Below are positions 41,254-50,289 of a stretch of 64,000 nucleotides of DNA, piece after piece. The stretch comes from Paenibacillus lupini (lineage in GTDB: Bacteria; Bacillota; Bacilli; Paenibacillales; Paenibacillaceae). Where the stretch lies: the NCBI RefSeq assembly GCF_011761355.1, contig NZ_JAASRW010000004.1, positions 237,866 to 301,865 on the forward strand. Direction: 5' to 3'. Under the pieces are notes generated by a model. It saw only the letters and a program-made list of their open reading frames with translations, made no database searches and had not been told where the DNA came from. Both the position numbers and the translations under genes were made by a program. The stretch's first letter is position 1, and the number at the start of each line of letters is the position of its first letter.

Positions 41254-42267
41254 TTACTTAGACCCCTGCAGACCAAGCGCCTCAGCGATCAGCCGATACG
41301 ACTTCACGCGTGCGTCGAAGTTATGGATCGAGCTCATGACGAGTACCTCGTCGGCGTTGTATTGCTCTGCAAGCTGTAGAATACCAGCTTTTACCTGGTC
41401 CGGTGTACCGATAATCCGGCGTTCCCGCGCGGAATTGATGCGGTACAGATCGGCCTCCGTATAAGGATAGTCGTAGGCAGTTTGAACAGAAGGGAAGCTG
41501 ATTTGATCAACGCCATTCTGAAGCAGGAGGAAGAAGAGGTCGGTACTAAGCGCCAATTCATTCGCCTCTTCCGGTGTATCTGCACAGATCGCAAGAGCAG
41601 CAACCATCGAATGCGGCTTCTCATTAATGACAGACGGCTCAAAGTTTTCTTGGTAATGCTTCATCGCTGCTTCTCCACCCGGTGTCCCGAAGAACTGCGC
41701 GAAGGCGTAGCTGGTTCCAAGCTGGGCGGCAATACGTGCGCTCTCGTAGCTGGACCCAAGCAGCCAAACCTCGGGAATCTGCTCGATGGCAGGGGCTGCA
41801 TGCAAACCGGCAAAAGGATGGCCTTCCGGCTGCCTGCCGCGCAAATATCCGATTAAATCCATGATTTGTTGTGGATACTTGTTAATATCAACGTATTTGT
41901 TTTCCTGCAGCGCTCTTGTAGCTATCGGCATACCGCCTGGAGCACGGCCAAGACCAACATCAATACGACCAGGATAAAGCGCTTCAAGCAGCTTAAAGTT
42001 TTCGGCAACTTTGTAGGAGCTGTAATGTGGCAGCATAATGCCGCCGGAACCCACGCGAATGCGTGATGTAGCTGCTGCCAGATGGGCGATCAGAATTTCC
42101 GGACTAGAGAAGGATAACATCCGTCCTGCATGATGCTCCGAAATCCAGTACCGGCCGTAACCGAGTTTGTCGGCTTCCTGTGCCAGACGAGTGGTGTCTT
42201 TCAAAGTGCTTGCTGCAGTCTGTCCTTCGTTAATATGAGACTGGTCGAGAATACCCAGTTTGATCAT
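41254..42267 (-). CDS. LLM-class flavin-dependent oxidoreductase (luciferase-like)
   Basis: A 337-residue TIM-barrel flavoprotein of the bacterial luciferase superfamily. Motifs: KLGILDQSHINEG at the start, GYGRYWISEHHAG, IRVGSGGIMLPHYSSYKVAENF, and LGRAPGG. Members are FMN-dependent monooxygenases or oxidoreductases, and the substrate cannot be predicted. Start taken at 42267, where MIKLGIL begins, with AGGAGGTG 12 bases upstream. An ATG 8 codons earlier lies in front of that Shine-Dalgarno and is unlikely. Confidence 0.87.
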   Translation of the reverse strand: MIKLGILDQSHINEGQTAASTLKDTTRLAQEADKLGYGRYWISEHHAGRMLSFSSPEILIAHLAAATSRIRVGSGGIMLPHYSSYKVAENFKLLEALYPGRIDVGLGRAPGGMPIATRALQENKYVDINKYPQQIMDLIGYLRGRQPEGHPFAGLHAAPAIEQIPEVWLLGSSYESARIAAQLGTSYAFAQFFGTPGGEAAMKHYQENFEPSVINEKPHSMVAALAICADTPEEANELALSTDLFFLLLQNGVDQISFPSVQTAYDYPYTEADLYRINSARERRIIGTPDQVKAGILQLAEQYNADEVLVMSSIHNFDARVKSYRLIAEALGLQGSK

Positions 42268-42440
42268 GAGTGCACTGCACCTCCTATGCAAGTAAGTATG
42301 TGTAAACTAGATTATACTCTAATTTAATAACTGTTACAAAATTTTGTACAGTAGCTCGTGCTAGGGCGTAAATATTGACTTCGGGCGCTATAAAGGGTAT
42401 TATTACACAAGCTTGAATACGAACAGTAAGGGTGAAAATC

Positions 42441-42719
42441 TTGAATTCGAAACTTCAAATTAAGAGCGTAACCTTAGCGGACAAAGACATGAAATCCGGT
42501 TTATTCCAGTACATTATGACGCTTGCAGACGGTTCCAAAGCAAGACTTTTCTACAACTCCAAGCCTGAGTGGCATTTGACAGGCGTAACTCGTCTGCTCA
42601 ACGTTCCATGCCCGCTGTGCATGAAAGACTACTACTGCAACTGCTTTGAGAAAAATGCAGCCTTTTTTGACCGTCAAGTGACTGAGAATGAATTGATTCC
42701 TGCATCCATGAGAGCTTAA
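42441..42719 (+). CDS. Small hypothetical protein with a CPLC/CNC cysteine cluster
   Basis: A 92-residue soluble protein that I do not recognise. The middle section is rich in aromatic residues. A cluster of four cysteines (VPCPLCMKDYYCNCF) near residue 55 could bind zinc or iron. No signal peptide or membrane helix. TTG at 42441 has AAGGG 8 bases before it and was preferred to the GTG at 42432. It is flanked by non-coding DNA and followed by a long stem-loop, so it is probably a single-gene unit. Confidence 0.6.
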   Translation: MNSKLQIKSVTLADKDMKSGLFQYIMTLADGSKARLFYNSKPEWHLTGVTRLLNVPCPLCMKDYYCNCFEKNAAFFDRQVTENELIPASMRA

Positions 42720-42734
42720 GCTTTATAACATGAT

Positions 42735-42811
42735 GAAACGGCTTCGTCTAAGCGTGAATCGATACTGTCTATTAAGACAGCGTCGGTTCATCGCTGGGAC
42801 GAAGCCGTTTG
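42735..42811 (+). terminator. Compound stem-loop after the small cysteine-rich gene
   Basis: AAACGGCTTCGTC pairs with GACGAAGCCGTTT over about 50 bases that contain an inner hairpin (CTGTC-TATTAA-GACAG). A T-rich tract follows. Confidence 0.65.
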
Positions 42812-42928
42812 TCGTTTTCGTATAGAGTTATACAAATGTTATTCTCGCGCATTGTCCCCTTGTAGCATAGGCGAGGTGTTATATAGAACAAACGGAAAGG
42901 AAAGGGGGAGGCATAGACGGATACGGAA

Positions 42929-43688
42929 ATGATTGAGAAGTGGATTGTCTCGGTACAAGACGGGCGCACTGAGGATTATTCGGCAATCGTCGAGTTGTAC
43001 CAACGCCGGATTTTTATATACTGCTGCAGGATGCTTGAGAACGAGCAGGAGGCAGAGGACGCGGCACAGGATATTTTCGTAAAAGCGTATCAGTCGATTC
43101 AGAGCTATAGGCCAACGGCCGGGTTCTCAGCATGGTTATACAAGATCGCCTATCGGCACTGCTTAAATGTTCTGCGAAGGCGTCGTTTGCAACTACATAA
43201 GCGAGCTTTGTTCCAGCCGGACAAATCCGTAGAGAGTCCTGAAGAGATCGTAGATCGACAGTTATTCAGCCCACCACTTGATTCCGTCTTAAAGTTTGTT
43301 GGAACGAGCTGCCGCAGCGAAAGGAACGGACAAGCTTATTATCCAGCCGGTGGACTGGACGAATACACTTGGCGTGAATTTGGGCTTTACCAACGGATCC
43401 ACTGTACTAAATCTAATGGCTCAAATTGGTCCTGACAATCCGGAGCATGGAGCGAAGGCAACTGTAGCTCAGTCAGCTTCCGCCACCTCGGAGACCGTCC
43501 GGATCGGAGAACAAGAGTTTCTCTATAGGAGTGACGACGGTCTGGGCGCTGATATCCCTCACTATTTGTTCTGGTACGATGAGCAGAAGAACGTCTATTA
43601 TTCGATTATGGATAGTACGGGCAGCGAACTAACCCGGAAGGATTTCATACGGATCGCTCAGAGTATGATTAAGCAGGCTGGAGAATAG
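42929..43688 (+). pseudogene. ECF sigma factor fused by deletion to the tail of a DUF4367-like protein
   Basis: The first frame (42929-43435) begins as a good extracytoplasmic-function sigma factor: EDYSAIVELYQRRIFIYC, EQEAEDAAQDIFVKAYQSI and AWLYKIAYRHCLNVLRRR form region 2. After about residue 115 (DRQLFSPPLDSVLKF) it loses all family resemblance; region 4 is absent. A second frame (43296-43688) carries only the C-terminal part of what looks like a DUF4367-type protein (HYLFWYDEQKNVYYSIMDSTG). A normal pair would be sigma gene then regulator gene. A deletion that removed region 4 and the regulator's N-terminus explains both. The ATG has no well-placed ribosome site. Confidence 0.72.
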
Positions 43689-43693
43689 AATGA

Positions 43694-43727
43694 GGGGCAG
43701 GTTCGTTATAGCGAACCTGCCCCTTTT
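43694..43727. terminator. Terminator between the sigma remnant and argS
   Basis: GGGGCAGGTTCG / CGAACCTGCCCC with a 6-base loop, followed by TTTT; shared by convergent transcripts. Confidence 0.9.
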
Positions 43728-43730
43728 GAT

Positions 43731-45425
43731 TTACATCTCTTTTAAAGCCTTAACCCCAAGCATCTGCAGACCATCCTCAAGACATTCAGTCGTCATGTAG
43801 ACAAGCTCGAGCTTTGCTCCTTGCTCGGCTGTGTTACCGGTAATGATCTTCTCGTGATGATAGAACCGATTGAACGTCTGAGCCAATTCGATTAGATAGT
43901 GGGCGACTACTGATGGCTCATACCGCTGTGCGGCTTGCGTAAGAGCATCGGGGTAGCGCATCAGAGCTTTGGCAAGCTGCCAGGCGTAATCGCTAGAAAC
44001 GAAGCTGAAGTCGGATATTGCCGCGGTACCAGCTGCTTCGGATTGCAAGCTTGCTTTACGCAATAAGCTTTGCGTCCGGGCATAGGTGTATTGTACGTAT
44101 GGCCCAGTCTCACCCTCGAAGTTAACGATGTCCTCCAGTGAGAAGTTTACTTCATGCAGCCGTGAATGGAGCAGGTCACCAAAGATAACGGCACCAACAC
44201 CAACCGCTTCTGCAACTTCACCCTTATCGGTGAGAGAAGGGTTTTTCTCATCGATAATGCGCAGCGCAGTCGCTGATGCTTCATCCAATACATCCTCGAG
44301 GAACACGACTTTGCCTCTGCGAGTAGACATTTTCTGCCCATCCATCAGCATCAGTCCAAACGGAATGTGCTTACATTGCTTCGCCCAGTCGAAGCCCATC
44401 CGCTCCAGCACGAGAAATAACTGGCGGAAGTGCAGCGACTGCTCCGCACCTACGACATACAGCAGCTCGTCTCCACCCATTTGTTCATGCCGGTAAAGTG
44501 CTGTTGCAAGATCACGGGTTGCATAAATCGAGGAGCCATCAGACTTCTTGATGATGCATGGCGTCAATCCTTCCTCATCGAGGCGGACGACCATAGCGCC
44601 GTCACTTTCTTCAAGCAGCTCAAGCTGTGCCAACTGCTCGACGACAGCGTCCATTTTATCGTTATAGAAGCTTTCTCCAAGATAATGATCGAAGGAAACC
44701 CCAAGACGGTCGTATAGCTGATTAAACGCTGCGAGGCTGTCATCGATGAAAAGATGCCAATAGCGGTGCGCCTCCGGATCACCGGCTTCCAGCTTCACGA
44801 ACCATTCACGCGCCTCATCCTCCAGCTCGGGATGGAGTTTTGCTTCTTCATGGAAACGGACGTAAAGCTCGAGATAGGCTTTTATCGGGTCTTCGGATTT
44901 CTGAGAAGGATCTCCCCAATGAAGGTAAGCAGCTATCATTTTGCCAAATTGGGTTCCCCAGTCGCCTAGATGATTAACGTTTACCGGTTCATAGCCCACC
45001 TTGCCTAGCAGATGATAAAGGGCGTTGCCGATCATCGTCGACCGCAGATGCCCGATGCCAAATGGCTTTGCGATATTGGGAGAAGACATGTCGATAATAA
45101 CACGTTTGCCAGACCCCAGTTTGGGGAAACGCAGACCCTTCTCACGGTGTTCATTTGCGAACTGCTTAATAACCTCAGCACGGTTAAACTTAAAATTCAA
45201 ATAGGGACCGGCAGCATCTGCAGTCCACAGCTCGCTTTGAACAGACTCACTTAACTGCTCAGCAATTAGAATGGGGCTTTGCTTCAACGTCTTGGAAAGA
45301 GCAAAGCAGGGGAAAGCAACGTCACCAAGCTGTTCGTTAGGTGGAAATTCCAAGAGCTCATAGATTTGCTGCTCGGTTAAAGAACAATGCTTTGCTAATG
45401 ATGCGACAATCATTTCTTTTAACAT
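43731..45425 (-). CDS. argS: Arginyl-tRNA synthetase
   Basis: A 564-residue class I synthetase that charges tRNA-Arg. The HIGH-like motif is FGIGHLRS in SPNIAKPFGIGHLRS, and the KMSKS-like motif is KMSTRRGKV. The C-terminal DALR anticodon-binding domain contains YAWQLAKALMRYPD and ends RFYHHEKI...LGVKALKEM. Expression is controlled by the T-box leader immediately upstream. An argS under T-box control may be the regulated copy if the genome has two, which cannot be seen here. Confidence 0.95.
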   Translation of the reverse strand: MLKEMIVASLAKHCSLTEQQIYELLEFPPNEQLGDVAFPCFALSKTLKQSPILIAEQLSESVQSELWTADAAGPYLNFKFNRAEVIKQFANEHREKGLRFPKLGSGKRVIIDMSSPNIAKPFGIGHLRSTMIGNALYHLLGKVGYEPVNVNHLGDWGTQFGKMIAAYLHWGDPSQKSEDPIKAYLELYVRFHEEAKLHPELEDEAREWFVKLEAGDPEAHRYWHLFIDDSLAAFNQLYDRLGVSFDHYLGESFYNDKMDAVVEQLAQLELLEESDGAMVVRLDEEGLTPCIIKKSDGSSIYATRDLATALYRHEQMGGDELLYVVGAEQSLHFRQLFLVLERMGFDWAKQCKHIPFGLMLMDGQKMSTRRGKVVFLEDVLDEASATALRIIDEKNPSLTDKGEVAEAVGVGAVIFGDLLHSRLHEVNFSLEDIVNFEGETGPYVQYTYARTQSLLRKASLQSEAAGTAAISDFSFVSSDYAWQLAKALMRYPDALTQAAQRYEPSVVAHYLIELAQTFNRFYHHEKIITGNTAEQGAKLELVYMTTECLEDGLQMLGVKALKEM

Positions 45426-45455
45426 AAGAAGACCTCCAACTTGTTTGTGAAAACA

Positions 45456-45710
45456 TAAAAAAACCCCGTCTCAGAAAGAGACGGGGTTGAATCCGTGGTA
45501 CCACTCTTGTTGCTTATAGAGGGACTATGGAAGTCGCGTCGTTATAAGCATCTCGCCGTTGTAACGGTGCTGAACCGGGCGGGCCTACTGTAAAGTTCGG
45601 CCAGCCATCTCCCGGGTCCTCTTCACCTTAATTGTCATCACCGGCTTTCACCACCCCGGCTCGCTGCTCATGAACATCATAAGGATACTGTCCCGTTCCT
45701 CGATATTAGT
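45456..45710 (-). promoter_or_regulatory. T-box riboswitch of argS
   Basis: Read on the minus strand, the leader holds a Stem I region with the AGTA loop-E motif, a specifier loop flanked by TAAGG and CCCG, the T-box core AGTGGTACCACGG at about 45495-45508, and an intrinsic terminator AACCCCGTCTC / GAGACGGGGTT plus T-run at 45456-45488. The specifier region (45618-45622) reads GAAGAGGA, which contains AGA and AGG, both arginine codons. Uncharged tRNA-Arg would stabilise the antiterminator and allow argS transcription. Confidence 0.92.
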
Positions 45711-45720
45711 TATAACGAGC

Positions 45721-45749
45721 ATCATACTGGATATTATCTGAAAAATCAA
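45721..45749 (-). promoter_or_regulatory. Promoter of the argS T-box transcript
   Basis: On the minus strand TTGATT, 17 bases, TATGAT. The expected start is about 10 bases before the T-box Stem I. The -35 part lies just past the stop codon side of the thioredoxin-like gene. Confidence 0.6.
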
Positions 45750-45753
45750 TCTA

Positions 45754-46074
45754 TTATTTCGTTCGACTGCTCAGAATGTTAATGAACGATTGGCAGGCCA
45801 CAAAGGTGCGCATAACGGTAATCGGCTGGCCATCTTTGTAGAGCGCAAGGGCAGGGACAGAACGAAGCTCCAGAGGAGCGGCAGTCTGCGGGAAAAGATC
45901 AATATTGACCGAAGTAACGGTCATTTCCTGACGAAGGGCAGGGGCGACGGCCTCAAGTTGTCCTGCAATGGTGTGGCAGGGAGTACAAAAGGTACTGCGG
46001 TATAGAACAAGCACGGAGCCTCCGTGCTGGATCTCTTCTTGGAGCTGCAGATCGGTATACTGATTTAATGACAT
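45754..46074 (-). CDS. Thioredoxin-like protein
   Basis: A 106-residue thioredoxin-fold protein with the active-site motif Cys30-Thr-Pro-Cys33 (STFCTPC) and the cis-Pro segment RSVPALALYKDG. The CTPC sequence differs from the usual CGPC, so redox potential and partner may differ. No signal peptide, so cytoplasmic. It starts 41 bases after the ldh gene on the same strand and may be cotranscribed with it. Confidence 0.85.
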   Translation of the reverse strand: MSLNQYTDLQLQEEIQHGGSVLVLYRSTFCTPCHTIAGQLEAVAPALRQEMTVTSVNIDLFPQTAAPLELRSVPALALYKDGQPITVMRTFVACQSFINILSSRTK

Positions 46075-46115
46075 GTTAGGATTCTCCCAGATTTGGAATG
46101 ATGCCTACCATTGTA

Positions 46116-47069
46116 TCATCCAAGTGACAACTGCTCAATTGCACTCCTAATCGTGCTGCATGAGAATGTCATCTGCTGCTCTTCCTCCGGAGATAAATTC
46201 AGCTCGACGATCTCTTTGACACCGTTGTGGGTAATGATAGCGGGAACGCCAGCTGCAATGCCAGTCTGGTTATATTCCTGCTCCAGGACCGAGGAGACAG
46301 CGATGATGCGGTGCTCATCGTTCAGAATGGATCGGGTAATATAGGCAAGCGCGTTGCCGATACCATAGTGTGTTGAGCCTTTACGAGTGTAGATCTCCCA
46401 GCCGGCGTTTTTGGTCTGAAGTGCAATCTCATCAAGCTTAAGATGGCCGAACCTGACCGGATGCTGGGTCAAAATATCATGAATCGGTTTCCCGCCAATC
46501 GTCACATGTGACCAGGCAGGGAACTGTGATTCCCCATGCTCGCCAAGCACATACCCATGGACGCTTCGCGGATCAACCGGGAAATGTTCGCAGAGCAGTG
46601 TTTTAAGGCGAGCGGAATCAATGGAGGTGCCAGTACCCATGACAGAGCTGCGGGGAAGCCCAGACAGCTTCCATACGACATAAGTAACGACATCAACAGG
46701 ATTAGCAGCCGCAAGAAAAATACCGCTAAATCCGCTGTTCATAATCTGCGGAATAATATGCTTGTAAATGTCAGCGATCGAGTTTAGCATGCCCATCCGG
46801 TCCTGGCCTTTCGGCGGATAGCCTCCGGCGCATAAGATGACCACATCCGTATCCGAGCATTCTTCATATGTGCCTGTGTATATTTTGGTACGGCTGTGAA
46901 CGAAGTCCATCCCGTGCGTCATATCGAGTGCCTGTGCGATCGCGCGGTCCGGCGTCCGGTCAATAAGCATGATTTCATCACATATCGACTGATTGATAAG
47001 GGAATACGCGCAGCTTGAACCTACATTGCCAACCCCAACGATCGCTACCTTGCGCGCTTTGCTCCTCAT
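46116..47069 (-). CDS. ldh: L-lactate dehydrogenase family protein
   Basis: A 317-residue NAD-dependent 2-hydroxyacid dehydrogenase. VAIVGVGNVGSS is the dinucleotide loop, MLIDRTPDRA places Asp to bind NAD, NPVDVVTYVVWK and GEHGES (catalytic His) follow. These match L-LDH rather than malate dehydrogenase, but the active-site loop GYPPKGQDRMGML is somewhat unusual, so substrate preference is not certain. The frame extends 22 codons upstream; AAGGGGC 5 bases before the ATG at 47069 supports the shorter start. Confidence 0.85.
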   Translation of the reverse strand: MRSKARKVAIVGVGNVGSSCAYSLINQSICDEIMLIDRTPDRAIAQALDMTHGMDFVHSRTKIYTGTYEECSDTDVVILCAGGYPPKGQDRMGMLNSIADIYKHIIPQIMNSGFSGIFLAAANPVDVVTYVVWKLSGLPRSSVMGTGTSIDSARLKTLLCEHFPVDPRSVHGYVLGEHGESQFPAWSHVTIGGKPIHDILTQHPVRFGHLKLDEIALQTKNAGWEIYTRKGSTHYGIGNALAYITRSILNDEHRIIAVSSVLEQEYNQTGIAAGVPAIITHNGVKEIVELNLSPEEEQQMTFSCSTIRSAIEQLSLG

Positions 47070-47273
47070 GCCATCCAGCCCCTTAACAAATGTTGTTACT
47101 CTAATATATGGGCTTGCATACGAATCATGTGACAAAGATAGGTAGGTGTGAAGAAGGGTGACACGGAGTGCTCGTATTCCTTGTCTGTAGCGGAATCTAA
47201 GGACTGTAACAGTTTGTCTGTAAAGAGTGAAACTGTTCCACTTATGAATAGCGTGTTATTCGGTGATAAAAGT

Positions 47274-47302
47274 AAAAAAAGGACGCTCATTTACGAGCAC
47301 CC
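47274..47302 (-). terminator. Terminator after the glycosyltransferase pair
   Basis: On the minus strand GGGTGCTC pairs with GAGCGTCC (two G-U pairs) over a 6-base loop and is followed by seven T. The rest of the 320-bp gap to ldh (47070-47389) holds no convincing gene. Confidence 0.75.
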
Positions 47303-47389
47303 CGGTAATTTTCAATTTGTTGTTTTGTCCACAGACTGGCCCGCATGCAAGCTCTAGAATTGGCCACTCTTTTACTGTGCATGCCATGC

Positions 47390-48079
47390 CTAGTTTACGT
47401 ACCGTCTGTAATGCTTCGTCTTACGAACAAGCTTGCAGTGCGACATATAGAGGCGCGTGCTTTTCTTTTGCGTATGGCTATTAGTATCTTTTCTTCTAAT
47501 ACAAACATAGTGCCGCTTAGATACGGAATACACTCGAAAGCCTCTGCGGATGCACCGCCCGACCCAGCCGGAATCCGTACCGACCTCTTTGAACTCGGGA
47601 AACGGGACACGCTCCCAGACCGATTTCCGGAAGACCAGCGTGCCGCCCTTGATGCTGCGCACGTATTTCTCTTCGGCCCCCTTGCGGAAAACCATCAATG
47701 CACGATTCGCCTCGAAGTAAATGAAAGAGGTATTTTTGCCTACAATGGACGCTTTGCCGCTTTTGATAGCACGGGCGGCTTCACGCAAAAACTTGGGTCC
47801 GTAATAATCGTCATCGTCAAACTTGGCGATGATGCCGTCCTCGGCCAATTCTATGGCGTGGTTCAGGCATTTGCCGAGCTTATATTTTTGGGGAAGCTGG
47901 ATCACTCTGACTTCGTTCTCCGGGTATTGGCTTGCCCGCTCCTGATAGGGTTCGATATCCATTTTGTCGTTATTCAAGACGATAATCATTTGTTTGTCCT
48001 TCCAAAGCTGCCGGTCGTAATTCTCGAATACGTTATCAATGAATGAGGATCTCATCGTACATGCGATTACGGTGATCAT
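47390..48079 (-). CDS. Family 2 glycosyltransferase
   Basis: A 229-residue GT-A fold enzyme: VIACTMRSSFIDNVFENY at the N-terminus, GKCLNHAIELAEDGIIAKFDDDDYYG with the DxD-type metal site, then GGTLVFRKSVWE and KEVGTDSGWVGRC. It should transfer a sugar from a nucleotide donor; the acceptor is unknown. The C-terminus is very basic (RRKDTNSHTQKK), fitting membrane or polymer contact. Starts one base after the GT4 stop codon; AAGGAG lies inside the end of GT4, so translation is coupled. Confidence 0.87.
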   Translation of the reverse strand: MITVIACTMRSSFIDNVFENYDRQLWKDKQMIIVLNNDKMDIEPYQERASQYPENEVRVIQLPQKYKLGKCLNHAIELAEDGIIAKFDDDDYYGPKFLREAARAIKSGKASIVGKNTSFIYFEANRALMVFRKGAEEKYVRSIKGGTLVFRKSVWERVPFPEFKEVGTDSGWVGRCIRRGFRVYSVSKRHYVCIRRKDTNSHTQKKSTRLYMSHCKLVRKTKHYRRYVN

Positions 48080-48080
48080 C

Positions 48081-49103
48081 TTAACCCATCTCCTTAGGCG
48101 CGGCTAGAAGCTTGGCTTTGCGACGGTTCCATAATGTATTTTTTTTGATTTTGTACAACTTTTTATCGATGATTTTTTGATACAGACTTAGGAATCGATC
48201 GGTCATGATGCTGTCGGAGTAGCGGTCTCTGACATAGCGTCTGCATTCGCGGGCTGCGGGCAGCCGTTTGCGGTATTTGACCTTCATCGCCATATCGGAT
48301 GTCGTTCTGCATAGGAGCTGAGGCATTCCTTTAAGCACCTCGGCAACGCCGCCTTTCTTAAAGCCTAGAACGGGCGTGCCGCTGGCCAGCGCTTCGATGA
48401 GGACTAGCCCAAAGGGTTCATCCCAAGTCGACGTGAACAAGACGCAGCTTGCATTGGCGAGCAGCTCGCGTTTGCGGTCTCCTCCGACGGGGCCGATATA
48501 GCTGATTTTTTTGCCAAGATGAGGCTTGATCTTAGCATTGAAATAGGTTTTGTCGTTTAGTGTGCCGGCTATGATAAGCCGCATCCCTGTTTTTTTGGCA
48601 ACCTTGATGGCAAGGTGGACGCCTTTCTCCTTGATTAATCTTCCCATAAAGAGCAGGTAATCCTGTTTGTCTTTCGTGAACGTATAATCCTCCAGTCGAA
48701 TGCCGTTATGGACGGCATAACCTCTTTGTTTTCCGTATTTACGAAGGATGAATTTGCTGACGTATACCCGAAGCTGCGCGTCTCCCTTGATCCCTTTGGA
48801 ATGGGATTGGGAGATGGTCGGAATAGGCGGATTCGCTTTCGCCACGATGCCGTAGTGATCGTGTATGATATCCACGTCTGGCGGGAGGTTTTTAATAATG
48901 AAGTCCAACTGCTCTTTCGGATCATCCGACTCGTATTCGAACGTTTGGGTCGCATTCGAGGTCGATCCTTTTTTGGCAAACAGAATTACTTCATGCCCCC
49001 GGTTGACCAACTCTTCCGTTAAATAATGCACATCGCGCTGCGTGCCTCCATAATCCTTCGGTGGCACAGGAATTGTATTCGTCGATATCTGAGCAATTCT
49101 CAA
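48081..49103 (-). CDS. Family 4 glycosyltransferase
   Basis: A 340-residue GT-B enzyme: PPKDYGGTQRDVHYLTEELVNRGHEV, FMGRLIKEKGVHLAI, and the donor-binding TSTWDEPFGLVLIEALASGTPVLGF (EX7E motif). Reported members build lipopolysaccharide-like, teichuronic or exopolysaccharide chains. It is divergent from the rmlA-like and ugd genes, whose nucleotide sugars may feed it. TTG start, AAGGAG about 11 bases upstream. The basic tail (LYKIKKNTLWNRRKAK) suggests membrane association. Confidence 0.87.
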   Translation of the reverse strand: MRIAQISTNTIPVPPKDYGGTQRDVHYLTEELVNRGHEVILFAKKGSTSNATQTFEYESDDPKEQLDFIIKNLPPDVDIIHDHYGIVAKANPPIPTISQSHSKGIKGDAQLRVYVSKFILRKYGKQRGYAVHNGIRLEDYTFTKDKQDYLLFMGRLIKEKGVHLAIKVAKKTGMRLIIAGTLNDKTYFNAKIKPHLGKKISYIGPVGGDRKRELLANASCVLFTSTWDEPFGLVLIEALASGTPVLGFKKGGVAEVLKGMPQLLCRTTSDMAMKVKYRKRLPAARECRRYVRDRYSDSIMTDRFLSLYQKIIDKKLYKIKKNTLWNRRKAKLLAAPKEMG

Positions 49104-49296
49104 ATGTCTCTCAACTCCTTAGGTCAATAACTTCCCATAGGCATTCCTTGTAGGATATGAATGGACTCCTGTGCAGGGCACGGCGCTTTCACCAATCTCA
49201 GCGGTCTAATTTAAACCGTGTACAGGGTATAGCCTATACCGAATGAAAGTAGTTTTCATAGAATAGTAGATATTGATAGAAAGAGGTGAGAAGCTG

Positions 49297-50289
49297 TTGA
49301 AAGGATTAATTCTCTGTGCAGGGAAAGGAAGTCGCTTATATCCGTTTACCAATAATCGGCCAAAGACGCTTATACCTGTCGCAAATACGCCCTTGTTGCA
49401 ATTATCAATCGTGAAATTAATGGAGCTTGGAATAGTTCATATCGGCATAGTCATTCATCCATCCCAAGAAGCCGACATTCGCGGGCAATTCGGCGAGGGA
49501 GAAGCGCTTGGCATCTCGATTACGTACATCTATCAGCATGAGGCCAAGGGAATCGCGAATGCGCTAAAACAAGCGAAAGACTATATATCAGGCGATGCGT
49601 TCCTGCTTCTTCTGGGGGATAATTTGATTTCCGCTCCGTTATCCGATCTGAAGAGCGACGTCGAGCTTGGGGGTGTACAGGCATCCTTGCTGCTCGCGGA
49701 AGTTGCGGTCCCACAGGATTACGGTATCGCGGAGATCCAAGATTCGCGCATCATAGGTCTGGAAGAGAAGCCTGTTCATCCGAAGTCTAATTTGGCGGTA
49801 TTAGGGGGTTACGCGTTTACGAAAGAGATCTTCGACGCGGTCGACGAAATTACGCCCTCTAAGCGTGGCGAGTATGAAATAACGGATGCGATTCAGTGGT
49901 TGATCGACCAGCAGCAAGCCGTCGCTTATCATGTTACCGACCAATTGAACATCGACGTCGGCACGATGGATCGATGGCTGCTGGCCAATCAAAAAATGCT
50001 GGACGCAAAGGCATTAAAGAAACGGGTTCACGACTCTGTCCGGCTGGAGCGCTGCACAATCGTAGAGCCGGTATCGATCGAGAAAGACAGCGTGCTGAAG
50101 GATTGCCGGATCGGTCCTTACGTTTCGGTGGGCGCGGGCTCCAAGCTGGAGAACTGTGAAATCGAGAACAGCGTCATTTTGAATGGGGTTCATATGAAAG
50201 ACATCCCATTCCCTATTAAAAATGTTATTATCGGCGAACATTCCATTGTCGCCGGGGCACTAATTGATAAAGAGGTGAAAGAGCCTTGA
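49297..50289 (+). CDS. Sugar-1-phosphate nucleotidylyltransferase (RmlA-long type)
   Basis: A 330-residue nucleotidyltransferase: LILCAGKGSRLYPFT is the pyrophosphorylase signature, LLLGDN the metal site, and EEKPVHPKSNLAVLGGYAF the sugar-binding part. A C-terminal left-handed beta-helix (CTIVEPVSIEKDS, CRIGPYVSVG, CEIENSVILNG) places it with the long RmlA/StrD group making dTDP-glucose or UDP-glucose. Given the adjacent ugd, UDP-glucose is plausible. TTG start with GAGGTG 8 bases upstream. The stop overlaps the ugd start. Confidence 0.83.
   Translation: MKGLILCAGKGSRLYPFTNNRPKTLIPVANTPLLQLSIVKLMELGIVHIGIVIHPSQEADIRGQFGEGEALGISITYIYQHEAKGIANALKQAKDYISGDAFLLLLGDNLISAPLSDLKSDVELGGVQASLLLAEVAVPQDYGIAEIQDSRIIGLEEKPVHPKSNLAVLGGYAFTKEIFDAVDEITPSKRGEYEITDAIQWLIDQQQAVAYHVTDQLNIDVGTMDRWLLANQKMLDAKALKKRVHDSVRLERCTIVEPVSIEKDSVLKDCRIGPYVSVGAGSKLENCEIENSVILNGVHMKDIPFPIKNVIIGEHSIVAGALIDKEVKEP

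Noticed and set aside
45426-45710. A separate small RNA gene upstream of argS
   Set aside because: The conserved T-box core, terminator and position identify it as the argS leader riboswitch.
47326-47336. TTTGTCCACA, a DnaA-box-like sequence
   Set aside because: A single imperfect box with no neighbours, unlike the cluster at 60023-60122.
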